Shown here: positions 7,718 through 15,956 of the stretch, piece after piece
Numbering within the stretch: position 1 is the first letter of the stretch
Layout of the letters: each line of letters starts with the position of its first letter
From: an uncultured Bacteroidota bacterium
Lineage (GTDB): Bacteria > Bacteroidota > Bacteroidia > Chitinophagales > Saprospiraceae
Length of the DNA: 64,000 nt
Assembly: GCA_937861115.1 (NCBI GenBank)
Contig: CALMBD010000304.1
Coordinates: forward strand, 1-64,000
Direction: 5' to 3'
Translations under genes and position numbers: made by a program
Notes under the pieces: generated by a model
Databases searched by the model: none
Told to the model about the DNA's origin: nothing
Seen by the model: the letters and a program-made list of their open reading frames with translations, nothing else

Positions 7718-8134
7718 ATGCGTATCAATCAAGTGATTATAATTGTCATTGCCGGGCTTTTTATCAGCCCTGCCGTCCTTTTTGCCCAAAAGGATTTTAC
7801 CAATTGCTCCGCAGTCTTTTTAAACCATACGATGCTTGTCGACGATTATTCTCCAAAAGGGAAGTGCGTTATACCGGCAAATGCAGGGGGGATCCTGTCA
7901 CTTTATCCGGTAATACTGGACGATGGGAAAGGTCGGGAAGGTGGCAATAATATCCCGTTCAAGATTGCCATACGCGACGGGAATACGAAAACGCTGACGC
8001 TGTTTTCCGAAGAAACATACCGGGAGGTTCCGGTTGATACTGTGCTGGCACAATGCAAACCGGGCGATGCCATCGTGCTGATCACCATGGAAAGAGAGTG
8101 GGCACTGCCACATTCGGAGATACTGGTGGAATAA
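7718..8134 (+). CDS. Small secreted protein, paralogue of the preceding lipoprotein
   Basis: A 138-residue protein with a clear signal peptide (hydrophobic residues about 6-20, probable cleavage after F-A-Q). The mature part contains G-I-L-S-L, I-P-F-K-I-A-I-R, V-P-V-D-T-V-L and D-A-I-V-L-I-T, which line up in order with the preceding gene product. It lies 23 bases downstream of that gene and is followed by a strong terminator, so the two form a bicistronic unit. There is no lipobox, so this copy is probably soluble in the periplasm or secreted. The function is unknown. Confidence 0.72.
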   Translation: MRINQVIIIVIAGLFISPAVLFAQKDFTNCSAVFLNHTMLVDDYSPKGKCVIPANAGGILSLYPVILDDGKGREGGNNIPFKIAIRDGNTKTLTLFSEETYREVPVDTVLAQCKPGDAIVLITMEREWALPHSEILVE

Positions 8135-8150
8135 AGGTCGTTTTGTCTGC

Positions 8151-8195
8151 AAAAAAGAACAGCCATTCCGGGTTACAGAATGGCTGTTCTTTTTT
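8151..8195. terminator. Bidirectional rho-independent terminator
   Basis: A perfect 18-base-pair stem (8151-8168 with 8178-8195) has a nine-base loop and is flanked by A6 and T6 tracts. It therefore terminates in both directions, between the exported-protein pair on the plus strand and the GbsR/MarR gene on the minus strand. Confidence 0.85.
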
Positions 8196-8205
8196 GCACA
8201 AAACC

Positions 8206-8715
8206 CTATCGCACCATACTCATAAAAGTATTGGTAAACCAGTTGGACTCGGCCTTAACCAGGGCATCGAGTGTTTGGTTGGCTTTGTGCGAAAACTTGC
8301 GGATATCGCGCACCACCTCGCAAAAATGTTCCGACTCGGGACAGTTCTCTTCTACGCCTGCCACCTCGTCGAGTACCTTCAGCATCGGGTCGAGTTCGCG
8401 TCGTTTGCGGTTGATGATGATTTGCCGCACGACCGTCCACATATCTTTTTCTGCAAAAAAATATTCCTTGCGTTCGCCGTTGCGGAGCTGTTTGTGTACC
8501 AGCCCCCAATCCATCAGTGCCCGAAGGTTCATGTTGGAGTTGCCGCGGGAAATGCCGAGTTCTTCCATGACCTGATCGGCGGTAAGGGGCTCCGGTGCGA
8601 TGAGCAGCAGCGCGTGTACCTGGGCCATGGTGCGATTAATACCCCAATCGCTGGCCATTTTGCCCCACGATTCAATGAATTTGGCTTTCGCCTCCTGAAC
8701 GTTCATAGCTCCCAT
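8206..8715 (-). CDS. GbsR/MarR-family transcription regulator
   Basis: A 169-residue winged-helix protein. The helix-turn-helix lies at about 45-70, with L-T-A-D-Q-V-M-E-E-L-G-I-S-R-G leading into the recognition helix G-N-S-N-M-N-L-R-A-L. The wing follows, with R-N-G-E-R-K-E-Y-F. The layout fits the GbsR branch, whose best-known member controls osmoprotectant synthesis; Bacteroidota homologues have mostly undefined targets. The ATG at 8715 is used, though one nine bases inside is possible. The 291-base gap to moxR contains two ACTTGTT copies (8736-8742 and 8749-8755), 13 bases apart, that could be its own operator. The ligand is not predictable. Confidence 0.82.
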   Translation of the reverse strand: MGAMNVQEAKAKFIESWGKMASDWGINRTMAQVHALLLIAPEPLTADQVMEELGISRGNSNMNLRALMDWGLVHKQLRNGERKEYFFAEKDMWTVVRQIIINRKRRELDPMLKVLDEVAGVEENCPESEHFCEVVRDIRKFSHKANQTLDALVKAESNWFTNTFMSMVR

Positions 8716-8954
8716 ATGGCAGCAAATTTTATTTGACTTGTTGATTTCACTTGTTTCGGAAGTAGTGCAAAAACGGACAAAACAAAAATAGTGTTGGCCG
8801 TTAGCCCGCTACTTTGCTTACTTAAATGCAATTCAAGGTTTTTTGTTTTCAAAACAAATTGAAAATTAATCGGAAAAAATGGCGTTGTGTTTGCCCGGGA
8901 CAGATTTTCCCTGTCGATTTGACCAAATCTGAAGGGAACTGTGTTTCAATGCGC

Positions 8955-8962
8955 TATTTTTG
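8955..8962 (+). promoter_or_regulatory. -7 element of the moxR/bat operon
   Basis: TATTTTTG matches TAnnTTTG and lies 45 bases before the moxR ATG. An inverted repeat CAGATTT / AAATCTG (8901-8907 and 8925-8931) sits just upstream and might be an operator. No convincing -33 TTG is seen at the usual spacing. Confidence 0.4.
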
Positions 8963-9006
8963 CGCGGCTTCTTAAGTCATCCCAATATCGGATAAGACAA
9001 CATACA

Positions 9007-10002
9007 ATGCAGAACTACATAGATATCCAGGCTCTTAATCACCGCATCCACGCCGAAAGCGCTTTCGTAGAACAAATTCACGCTGAAACCTCTAAAGTCA
9101 TTGTCGGGCAGGAAGTCATGCTCGAACGCCTGCTGATCGGGTTGCTTACCAAAGGCCATATTTTGCTGGAGGGGATGCCGGGTCTTGCAAAAACCCTGGC
9201 CATAAAAACCCTGGCCCAGGCTGTGGATGCTCAATTCAGCCGAATTCAGTTCACCCCGGACCTGCTTCCGGCCGATGTAATCGGAACCATGATCTACAGT
9301 CCCTCCAAATCGGAATTTACCGTTCGGAAGGGACCCATTTTTGCCAATTTCGTGCTTGCCGACGAGATCAACCGGGCGCCAGCCAAGGTACAAAGTGCCT
9401 TGCTGGAGGCCATGCAGGAACGCCAGGTGACCATCGGCAGCGATACTTTTCACCTCGAAGAACCGTTTCTGGTACTGGCGACTCAAAACCCCATCGAGCA
9501 GGAAGGTACCTATCCCCTGCCTGAAGCGCAGGTCGACCGGTTTTTGCTGAAGGTCAAAATCGGGTATCCGACAAAAGAGGAAGAACGCGACATCATGCGC
9601 CGTAACCTGAGCGGCGATCAGCCTCATGTACATAAAGTGGTATCCCTTGAAACACTGATGCGCGCCCGGGAGGTAATGCACGGCATCTATATCGATGAAA
9701 AAATAGAACATTACATCCTGGACATCGTATTCGCTACACGTAACCCCGCGGCATATGGCCTGAAAAGCCTGCTGCCACTTATCAATTACGGGGCTTCACC
9801 GCGCGCCACGATCGCTATGGCACAGGCTGCGCGGGCCATGGCCTTTCTGCGCCGCCGCGGTTACGTGATCCCGGAGGACGTGCGCACTGTTTGCGACGAC
9901 GTTTTGCGGCATCGCATTGGACTGACGTATGAAGCCGAGGCGGAAAATATTGTTCCGGAGGATATCACTGAAAAAATTCTGAACACCGTAGAGGTGCCCT
10001 AG
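9007..10002 (+). CDS. moxR: MoxR-family AAA+ ATPase
   Basis: A 331-residue AAA+ protein of the MoxR/APE2220 group. Walker A is the MoxR-type G56-M-P-G-L-A-K-T63, Walker B is L-A-D-E-I-N-R-A (117-124), and the sensor region is A-T-Q-N-P-I-E-Q-E-G-T-Y. MoxR ATPases act as chaperones with von Willebrand factor A proteins, here the DUF58, BatA and BatB products encoded downstream. The start at 9007 removes a 22-residue extension that would reach back past the -7 element. The gene leads the operon. In Bacteroides the homologous cluster is associated with aerotolerance and stress; that role is transferred by family only. Confidence 0.93.
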   Translation: MQNYIDIQALNHRIHAESAFVEQIHAETSKVIVGQEVMLERLLIGLLTKGHILLEGMPGLAKTLAIKTLAQAVDAQFSRIQFTPDLLPADVIGTMIYSPSKSEFTVRKGPIFANFVLADEINRAPAKVQSALLEAMQERQVTIGSDTFHLEEPFLVLATQNPIEQEGTYPLPEAQVDRFLLKVKIGYPTKEEERDIMRRNLSGDQPHVHKVVSLETLMRAREVMHGIYIDEKIEHYILDIVFATRNPAAYGLKSLLPLINYGASPRATIAMAQAARAMAFLRRRGYVIPEDVRTVCDDVLRHRIGLTYEAEAENIVPEDITEKILNTVEVP

Positions 10003-10078
10003 CCTGACCGCGGCGTGTTTTCTGCGTCGCCCAAAACCGTTTATCATGCTTAATTTTATCCATACCATATCGCCTGAA

Positions 10079-11485
10079 ATGATTTTATCCCGCCGCTTTG
10101 CCGCACCGGCTTTGGCACTTGTGTGTTGCATATTGATGGCGCCGGGGTTTGCTTTTTCACAGAAAATCAAGACGCCACCGGCCAAAACGCCGCCTGCCAA
10201 GACGCCTCCCTCGGCGCCCGCAGCCGTGAAAGACACCGCCATTGCCAAATTGTTCGAGAAACCGTCTGATATCAAATGGGTGCGGTATTTCAAGGGCCGC
10301 TTCGACGACGTATCTGTGGTCGATATTGCCCTTGGTTACGACGGCAAAAACTGCCGCGGGTACCTGAACTACTCCAAAAGCGGCGATCGTTTTCGGCTCG
10401 ACGGCACTCTTGACGGCAAAGTACTGAACCTGGAAGAACGCGACGGCTCCAAAGCAATTACAGGCAGGCTCCGGGGCAACCTGGACAATCGCCGAATCGA
10501 TGCCGAATGGACCAACCACAATAACTCGCTCGGCAGTTTTCTCGATGCCGAAGAACTGGCCCCCGGTCAAATACCCAATTATAACTGCAGCGAGAACAAA
10601 TGGGCCGGCCGGTATATTACCCGTTTCAACGGCGCACGCGCCGATATGATCCTGATCCGTATTCACAATGGAAGCCTTTACGGGTATTTGTGGGTAGAAT
10701 CTGACGCCAAAACATATGACCTGCACGGTGAAATGGACCGGGAAGGCAATTATGAGATCGAAGCCCTTTTGCCCAGCGGAAAAATGGCGGGCCTGCTCCA
10801 GGGTAACCTCAAAAATTTGCAGAGTACCGACTGCAACTGGGTCGGCAGCGGCGAAAAAAGGACGTTCAAGTTCACCCAGCGGAATAATTATCAACTGGGT
10901 TGTTATGACTTTGCCGATTACAATTCCAGTTATGATGCCATTTACCCGTTGACCAATTGTAAAAATTGCAACTCCTGGCTCGACCAGCAGGTAAATACCT
11001 GGCTCACCGAGTGTAAGGCCACCATTGCGGCACAAAAAAAACAGCGTATCCCTGCCAATCGCAGCGCGCAACGGGCAACCTGCTGGGCGGAGATCGCCTG
11101 CCTGACCGAAAATCTGCTCAGCGGCTATCTCACTTTTTCGGAAACCTGGAATAAACAGTCGCGCGGACAATCGTTCAGTTTCGACCTGCGCAGCGGAAAG
11201 TTGATCACGTTCGACGACCTGTTCAACAAAAGTTTCAATATCAACGGATGGCTTGACGATTTCTCCAAACGCGAATCACCCAAACTCCCCCACTACGGCG
11301 CCGATCCCGAATACCGGGAGTGGCTGGTCCGGGAAGGGTTCCCCATGTTTACCCTGCGTCGGGAAGGGCTGGAGTTAAGCACCCTGTTTCATACCCAATA
11401 TGGCCGGCAGACGCTGTTGGTTCCCTATGCCAGTCTGAAGCCCTATATGAAAAAAGACAACCCCGTTTCTGACCTTGTAAAGTGA
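10079..11485 (+). CDS. Secreted protein with duplicated beta domain and DUF3298-like C-terminus
   Basis: About 468 residues starting at the ATG at 10079, giving a compact signal peptide; an ATG at 10046 is also open. A K-T-P-P-A linker, encoded by three 15-base repeats at 10169-10213, follows the leader. Two similar units (mature residues about 45-140 and 150-250) share W, G-Y-L, L-x-G-x-x-D, G-x-L-x-G-N-L-x-N and a closing W, suggesting a duplicated lipocalin- or barrel-like fold. The C-terminal 190 residues, with F-D-L-R-S-G-K-L and F-D-D-L-F and a final P-Y-A-S-L-K-P-Y, resemble DUF3298. It overlaps the DUF58 start by one base, so it belongs to the Bat operon. It is not a standard Bat component. 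Confidence 0.78.
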   Translation: MILSRRFAAPALALVCCILMAPGFAFSQKIKTPPAKTPPAKTPPSAPAAVKDTAIAKLFEKPSDIKWVRYFKGRFDDVSVVDIALGYDGKNCRGYLNYSKSGDRFRLDGTLDGKVLNLEERDGSKAITGRLRGNLDNRRIDAEWTNHNNSLGSFLDAEELAPGQIPNYNCSENKWAGRYITRFNGARADMILIRIHNGSLYGYLWVESDAKTYDLHGEMDREGNYEIEALLPSGKMAGLLQGNLKNLQSTDCNWVGSGEKRTFKFTQRNNYQLGCYDFADYNSSYDAIYPLTNCKNCNSWLDQQVNTWLTECKATIAAQKKQRIPANRSAQRATCWAEIACLTENLLSGYLTFSETWNKQSRGQSFSFDLRSGKLITFDDLFNKSFNINGWLDDFSKRESPKLPHYGADPEYREWLVREGFPMFTLRREGLELSTLFHTQYGRQTLLVPYASLKPYMKKDNPVSDLVK

Positions 11486-12366
11486 TGGATACCGCCGAAC
11501 TGATCAAAAAAGTAAGGAAAATTGAGATCAAAACCCGCAGGTTGAGCCGCAACCTGTTTACGGGAGGGTACCACAGTGCCTTTAAAGGGCGGGGAATGTC
11601 GTTCAGTGAAGTAAGACAGTACCAATTTGGCGACGATATCAGGGCGATCGACTGGAACGTTACGGCCCGCACCGGCGAGCCGCACATCAAGATATTTGAA
11701 GAGGAACGGGAAATAACGGTCATGTTGATGGTCGATATCAGCGGATCGTCCTTCTTCGGCACAACAGGTCAGTACAAGCAGGAGTTGCTGACGGAAATTT
11801 GCGCGCTGCTTGCTTTTTCTGCCGACAGCAATAACGATAAGGTTGGGCTGTTGCTTTTTTCCGAGGGCATCGACCTGTTTATTTCGCCCAAAAAAGGACG
11901 GCAGCATACGCTGCGCATCATACGTGAATTGTTGAACGTACAGGAGGCCGACCGTGGAACCAATTTGGGCGCCGCCTTTCAATACGTCCGGAATGTGTTA
12001 AAAAAACGAAGCGTGTGTTTTGTGCTGTCCGACTTCATGGGCGAAAACTACGACGCTGCAATGCGCACAATGGCACTTCGGCACGACTGTGTGGGAATAC
12101 ATTGCTGGGATCCGCGTGAACGCAAATTGCCCGATGTAGGCCTGCTCCGGGTGCGCGATGCTGAGTCGGGCAATCACATATGGCTGGATACGACGGACCC
12201 TGTGCTGCGCAGCCACTACCAGGAGCAGTTCGACGACAATCGCGCCCGGGCCGAGACGATATTCCGCAAGGCCGGCGCCGATTTTCTGAGCCTGCAGATA
12301 ACCGATTCGTATGCCTCCATGTTGCTCCATTTTTTTGAAAAAAGGGCGCGCATAGCGGCTCACTAA
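11485..12366 (+). CDS. DUF58 (vWA-like) protein of the MoxR/Bat operon
   Basis: A 293-residue DUF58 protein. The diagnostic region G-D-D-I-R-A-I-D-W-N-V-T-A-R-T lies near residues 50-65, followed by a vWA-like domain with a V-D-I-S-G-S-S metal-site motif. DUF58 proteins are the usual partner of MoxR ATPases. The stop of the preceding gene and this ATG share a base (TGATG), which indicates translational coupling, so the ATG at 11485 is preferred over the GTG at 11482. The next ORF overlaps its stop in the same way. It is probably cytoplasmic and peripheral, as no transmembrane helix is visible. Confidence 0.9.
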   Translation: MDTAELIKKVRKIEIKTRRLSRNLFTGGYHSAFKGRGMSFSEVRQYQFGDDIRAIDWNVTARTGEPHIKIFEEEREITVMLMVDISGSSFFGTTGQYKQELLTEICALLAFSADSNNDKVGLLLFSEGIDLFISPKKGRQHTLRIIRELLNVQEADRGTNLGAAFQYVRNVLKKRSVCFVLSDFMGENYDAAMRTMALRHDCVGIHCWDPRERKLPDVGLLRVRDAESGNHIWLDTTDPVLRSHYQEQFDDNRARAETIFRKAGADFLSLQITDSYASMLLHFFEKRARIAAH

Positions 12367-13322
12367 TGATGGACAGGGGAAAAATGACAGGCCGGATTTT
12401 AAAATATTGCCTACCAGTTCTTTTGGTCGTATTCACCCTTTCCGGTGTACATGCGCAGATAGGGGCATTTGCGGAAGTGGACAGCAATTACGCCGAAACC
12501 GGCAATCCATTTATCGTTCACCTGAAAGTAGTGACTACGAGCGGGAAGCCGCAACAGACGGATTATTCCACCTGGCGTAGCGTTGTCCCTCAGGAAAACA
12601 TCCTGAAACAAACGGACTGGGTATCGACCGGTACTGCCTTCACGAGCGATCTGACGCTTGTTTTTTTCGATGAAGATACCCTGACGCTCCCGCCGCTGGG
12701 TATCAGGATGGACAACAGCGCCGTTCTGGCCACCAATACACTCGAAATTGTCGTAATCCCTACGCCTTCCCCCGACGACCTTGTCGACATGTCCGACATC
12801 AAGGAAATCAGGCGCGAGCCAACTATATGGCTCGATTACCTACCCTGGGCGCTGGGAATTGCAGGTGTTATTCTGCTGGTGGTGCTGGCCTCCTGGTTGA
12901 TCGGCCGCGCACAAAAAAAACGCGGCATGTCAAGCCGCTCGGTCGAACTGCCTCCATACGAACTGGCCGTGAAGAAACTGGAGGTGCTGGAGCAAAAACA
13001 ATTGTGGCAAAAACGGCAGGTTAAGGAATTCTGTGCCGAACTCACATACATTCTGCGCGGATACCTGGAGCGGCGGTACCGGATACCTGCCCTGGAGTCA
13101 ACATCCGATGAAATTCTGCGGCATCTTCAGGCGACGGACTTCCCGGAAGATATCCGCAGCGAGCTGGGCGCCATACTTGCGGCGGCAGATCTCGCCAAGT
13201 TTGCCAAACTGATTCCTCCGGAAAGTTTTCATGACGATGCCTGGCGTTTGGCAAGAAATCTTTTGGAAACCACGAAACCCGTCAATTTCCCGGCGCCGGC
13301 TGTCGGGCAGCAACAACATTAA
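12366..13322 (+). CDS. Single-pass exported protein of the Bat operon (DUF4381/BatD-like)
   Basis: A 318-residue protein. It has a signal peptide (about 10-30), a periplasmic beta domain of about 120 residues and one transmembrane helix (about 157-178). The cytoplasmic helical tail contains Y-I-L-R-G-Y-L-E-R-R-Y, P-A-L-E-S-T-S-D-E-I-L and A-D-L-A-K-F-A-K, which is typical of DUF4381-like members of MoxR/Bat clusters. It may do part of the work of BatD, which is otherwise missing here. Its ATG overlaps the previous stop (TAATG), so translation is probably coupled. The role is inferred from context. Confidence 0.75.
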   Translation: MMDRGKMTGRILKYCLPVLLVVFTLSGVHAQIGAFAEVDSNYAETGNPFIVHLKVVTTSGKPQQTDYSTWRSVVPQENILKQTDWVSTGTAFTSDLTLVFFDEDTLTLPPLGIRMDNSAVLATNTLEIVVIPTPSPDDLVDMSDIKEIRREPTIWLDYLPWALGIAGVILLVVLASWLIGRAQKKRGMSSRSVELPPYELAVKKLEVLEQKQLWQKRQVKEFCAELTYILRGYLERRYRIPALESTSDEILRHLQATDFPEDIRSELGAILAAADLAKFAKLIPPESFHDDAWRLARNLLETTKPVNFPAPAVGQQQH

Positions 13323-13333
13323 CACCCAGGATT

Positions 13334-13894
13334 ATGGAACAACCCAACAACGAACAGATCGGCCAGATCATGAACAGCACCTTTGCCGGACTAACCCTGT
13401 TTTACCGGGATACGAACCTGACCGATCAACAGGTTTCGGCGTATAAAAAAAATATGATCCTGCAGGAACGGGGCTTTACCGATGCCTCATACCGTGGGGG
13501 AGGAATGGTCGCCACGCATCGCTTTTTGATTGCTTCGGCGCGGGCAAAGGATGCGTCGATGTTGGAGCAAGGCACCAACTGGGGGCTTGTCATACTCAAC
13601 AGCGGCAGTTTTTTCAAAGTGCTCGACGTTTATACAATTGGCGACAAAACCCAGATCACACTGCTTCATATTCCGGAAGAGGGGGTGGATATCTTTGCCC
13701 AGGCCAAAATAAATATCGAAGATCAGATCGTCGAGAAGGCCAGAGCAGGTTTTGAAGCAAAACTCGCCATGCCTCCCGTACCGGAACTCGCAACAGAGGC
13801 ATGGATGGACCGAACGCAAGCCCCCATTGGCATCGACGCAGCGGGGAAACCCTACTATACCTGGCAGGCCGGAGGCGACGACGGCTCCAACTGA
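13334..13894 (+). CDS. Hypothetical protein embedded in the Bat operon
   Basis: A 186-residue protein without signal peptide, transmembrane helix or recognised domain. It has an N-terminal helical part (about 1-45) and a likely alpha/beta core with W-G-L-V-I-L-N-S-G and F-F-K-V-L-D-V-Y. The C-terminal tail is proline-rich. It sits 11 bases after the single-pass protein gene and 11 bases before batA, so it is almost certainly cotranscribed. Such a gene is not part of the textbook moxR-DUF58-BatABCDE set. It may be a lineage-specific cytoplasmic partner; no function can be assigned. Confidence 0.65.
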   Translation: MEQPNNEQIGQIMNSTFAGLTLFYRDTNLTDQQVSAYKKNMILQERGFTDASYRGGGMVATHRFLIASARAKDASMLEQGTNWGLVILNSGSFFKVLDVYTIGDKTQITLLHIPEEGVDIFAQAKINIEDQIVEKARAGFEAKLAMPPVPELATEAWMDRTQAPIGIDAAGKPYYTWQAGGDDGSN

Positions 13895-13905
13895 ACTGTT
13901 TTACT

Positions 13906-14892
13906 ATGACCATTGCGCAACCCGTTTGGCTATTGCTCCTGTTGTTTATTCCGCTTGCCGTCCGATGGCAGCGCAGCGGTCGTATAGGCAATATTGAGTT
14001 GCGGTTGCCGCAGGCAGATGAATTCATCGGGGAATCGACCTGGCGTACCCGTGTTCGGCGCTGGCTTCCGTTGCTGCGCTGGTTCGCCATCGGGGTGCTG
14101 ATCGTTGCCATGGCTCGGCCGCAACGCAAATGGGAACAGGAAAAAGTAAAAGCCGATGCAGTCGATATTGTACTGGCCCTCGATATATCGCCTTCCATGC
14201 TCAGCAAGGATTTTGACCCCGATCGCCTTGCCGTGGCCAAACGTGTAGCGGTCGATTTTGTAGAAAAACGTCCTTACGACCGCATGGGCCTGGTTGCGTT
14301 TTCGGCAGAAGCATTCACGCAGTGTCCGCTGACTACCGATCGCCGTGTGGTGCAATCGTTCATCAGAGAGTTGCAGGTTGGTCGGCTCGAAGACGGCACC
14401 GCCATTGGTATGGGCCTGGCCACCGCGGTCAACCGCCTGAAAGACAGCCCGTCGCAAAGCAAGGTCGTTATTTTGCTGACCGACGGTGAAAACAATGCAG
14501 GCTACATCCCACCGTTGAAGGCTGCGGAGATTGCCGCTACGCTTGGAATTCGCGTATACACGGTGGGTATCGGCACGGAGGGCATTGTGCTCTCCCCTTC
14601 GCAGCGTATGCCCGATGGCAGCTATGGCTATGCACCGCGGCACATGACTTTTGATACAGAGCTGTTGCGGGAAATTGCGCGGGAGACAAACGGCAAGTTC
14701 TACCGCGCCTATTCGGAGCAGGATCTGGAGGGCATTTACGAGCAGATCGATCAGCTGGAGAAAACCAAAATAGAAGTGAGTGTCGTGCGCCGCACGACAG
14801 ATTATTTTCACTGGTTCATCGGCCTTGCGGTCGCTATTCTGTTTGTGGAAATGCTGGGTCGGTGGGGGCTGTTGCGATCGCTTACACCCTGA
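13906..14892 (+). CDS. batA: BatA-type von Willebrand factor A membrane protein
   Basis: A 328-residue protein with transmembrane helices near 7-20, 54-70 and 300-318 around a vWA domain. The metal-ion site begins D93-I-S-P-S97 and continues with T at A-F-T-Q-C-P-L-T-T-D and D in L-T-D-G-E-N-N. The ATG at 13906 is chosen because the longer open frame overlaps the preceding gene. BatA and BatB are paired vWA proteins thought to assemble at the inner membrane with a MoxR ATPase. In Bacteroides fragilis the operon contributes to aerotolerance; here that is a family transfer. Confidence 0.9.
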   Translation: MTIAQPVWLLLLLFIPLAVRWQRSGRIGNIELRLPQADEFIGESTWRTRVRRWLPLLRWFAIGVLIVAMARPQRKWEQEKVKADAVDIVLALDISPSMLSKDFDPDRLAVAKRVAVDFVEKRPYDRMGLVAFSAEAFTQCPLTTDRRVVQSFIRELQVGRLEDGTAIGMGLATAVNRLKDSPSQSKVVILLTDGENNAGYIPPLKAAEIAATLGIRVYTVGIGTEGIVLSPSQRMPDGSYGYAPRHMTFDTELLREIARETNGKFYRAYSEQDLEGIYEQIDQLEKTKIEVSVVRRTTDYFHWFIGLAVAILFVEMLGRWGLLRSLTP

Positions 14893-14946
14893 ACCACAAA
14901 ATGGTTATTTTTTTGATCTCTTTTACCCCATAAAACACTGAAAAAG

Positions 14947-14954
14947 TACCTTCG
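14947..14954 (+). promoter_or_regulatory. Possible internal -7 element before batB
   Basis: TACCTTCG is a one-base variant of TAnnTTTG and ends three bases before the batB ATG. If active, it would make an almost leaderless batB transcript within the operon. The evidence is weak on its own; the same variant occurs before porP/sprF and ftcD. Confidence 0.25.
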
Positions 14955-14957
14955 ACT

Positions 14958-15950
14958 ATGTTCAGATACGAATATCCGGAGCATCTGTATTTTCTCGCCG
15001 CCGCGCCATTGCTGGTGTTGTTGCTGATGGCTTACCGGCTTTGGCGACGGAATGCGCTGAGCCGGCTGGGCAATGTGGATCGTATCATGCAGGGCTTTTC
15101 GGAAAAGAGGTTTTGGTGGAAAGGATTTCTTTTTGCTGCAGGCCTCATTTTGCTGGCTATTGCCTGGGCCAATCCGCAACGCGGGGCAAAAAAACAGACG
15201 ATTACCCAGGACGCTGCCGATGTGTTTATTGCCTTTGATATCTCGCAAAGCATGTTGTGTGAAGATGTCGCGCCCAACCGGCTTGAACTGGCCAGGGTAT
15301 TTGCAGGAAAACTTCTGCAGGAACTGGAAGGCGAGCGTATAGGGCTGATCTTTTTTGCCGGAAACGCATTCCTGCAGATGCCGCTTTCCACCGACTATTC
15401 GTTTCTGCTGCAAAGCCTGCAGAGCGCTACGCCCGACCTGATAACCGAACAGGGCACGGCCATTGCGGCGGCGATCGAATTGGCACAGCAATCCTTCGGC
15501 GACGACCCGGGAGGAGGTCGAACGATTATCCTGATCACGGACGGCGAAAACCACGACGACAACGTCGAGAAAAAAGCAAAAGAAGCGTTTGGAAACGGCA
15601 CTATTGTGAATGCCGTGGGAGTGGGCACGCTGGCGGGTGGGCCAATCCCTGAAGATGACGGCTCGGGTATGCGGCAGTTTAAGCGGGACCAGGACGACCA
15701 AATTGTGCGCACCCGGCTGGATGAGGTAACGCTTCAGCGCATCGCCGCGTCGGGGGGCGGTAAGTGGTACAATGTCAGTCAGGGCAATGCCGCCATTGAA
15801 TCCTTGAAACGGGAGGTCGGCAACCTGCAAAAACGGGAGATGGAGGTGCGTTCTTTTGCAGAATTTGAATCGTATTACCAGTGGTTCCTTTTGCCGGCAC
15901 TGCTGTTGATGATGCTGGAGTTTTTGATCTCCTTCAGAAAACAGAACTGA
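14958..15950 (+). CDS. batB: BatB-type von Willebrand factor A membrane protein
   Basis: A 330-residue paralogue of BatA with helices near 9-26, 55-71 and 309-325. The vWA metal site is D94-I-S-Q-S98 and the later strand is L-I-T-D-G-E-N-H. An acidic insert (P-E-D-D-G-S-G) before V-R-T-R-L-D-E distinguishes it from BatA and is usual in BatB. It begins 65 bases after batA, and batC follows 6 bases after its stop. Presumed role: partner of BatA in an inner-membrane complex controlled by MoxR. Confidence 0.9.
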   Translation: MFRYEYPEHLYFLAAAPLLVLLLMAYRLWRRNALSRLGNVDRIMQGFSEKRFWWKGFLFAAGLILLAIAWANPQRGAKKQTITQDAADVFIAFDISQSMLCEDVAPNRLELARVFAGKLLQELEGERIGLIFFAGNAFLQMPLSTDYSFLLQSLQSATPDLITEQGTAIAAAIELAQQSFGDDPGGGRTIILITDGENHDDNVEKKAKEAFGNGTIVNAVGVGTLAGGPIPEDDGSGMRQFKRDQDDQIVRTRLDEVTLQRIAASGGGKWYNVSQGNAAIESLKREVGNLQKREMEVRSFAEFESYYQWFLLPALLLMMLEFLISFRKQN

Positions 15951-15956
15951 ATTACA

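Noticed and set aside
10157..11170. A 337-codon minus-strand frame opposite the secreted protein of the Bat operon
   Set aside because: The plus-strand gene has a signal peptide, internal repeats and overlapping start/stop with its neighbour; the minus frame shows none of these.
14808..15830. A 340-codon minus-strand frame opposite batB
   Set aside because: It lies across the vWA gene, whose motifs are complete, and has no domain of its own.
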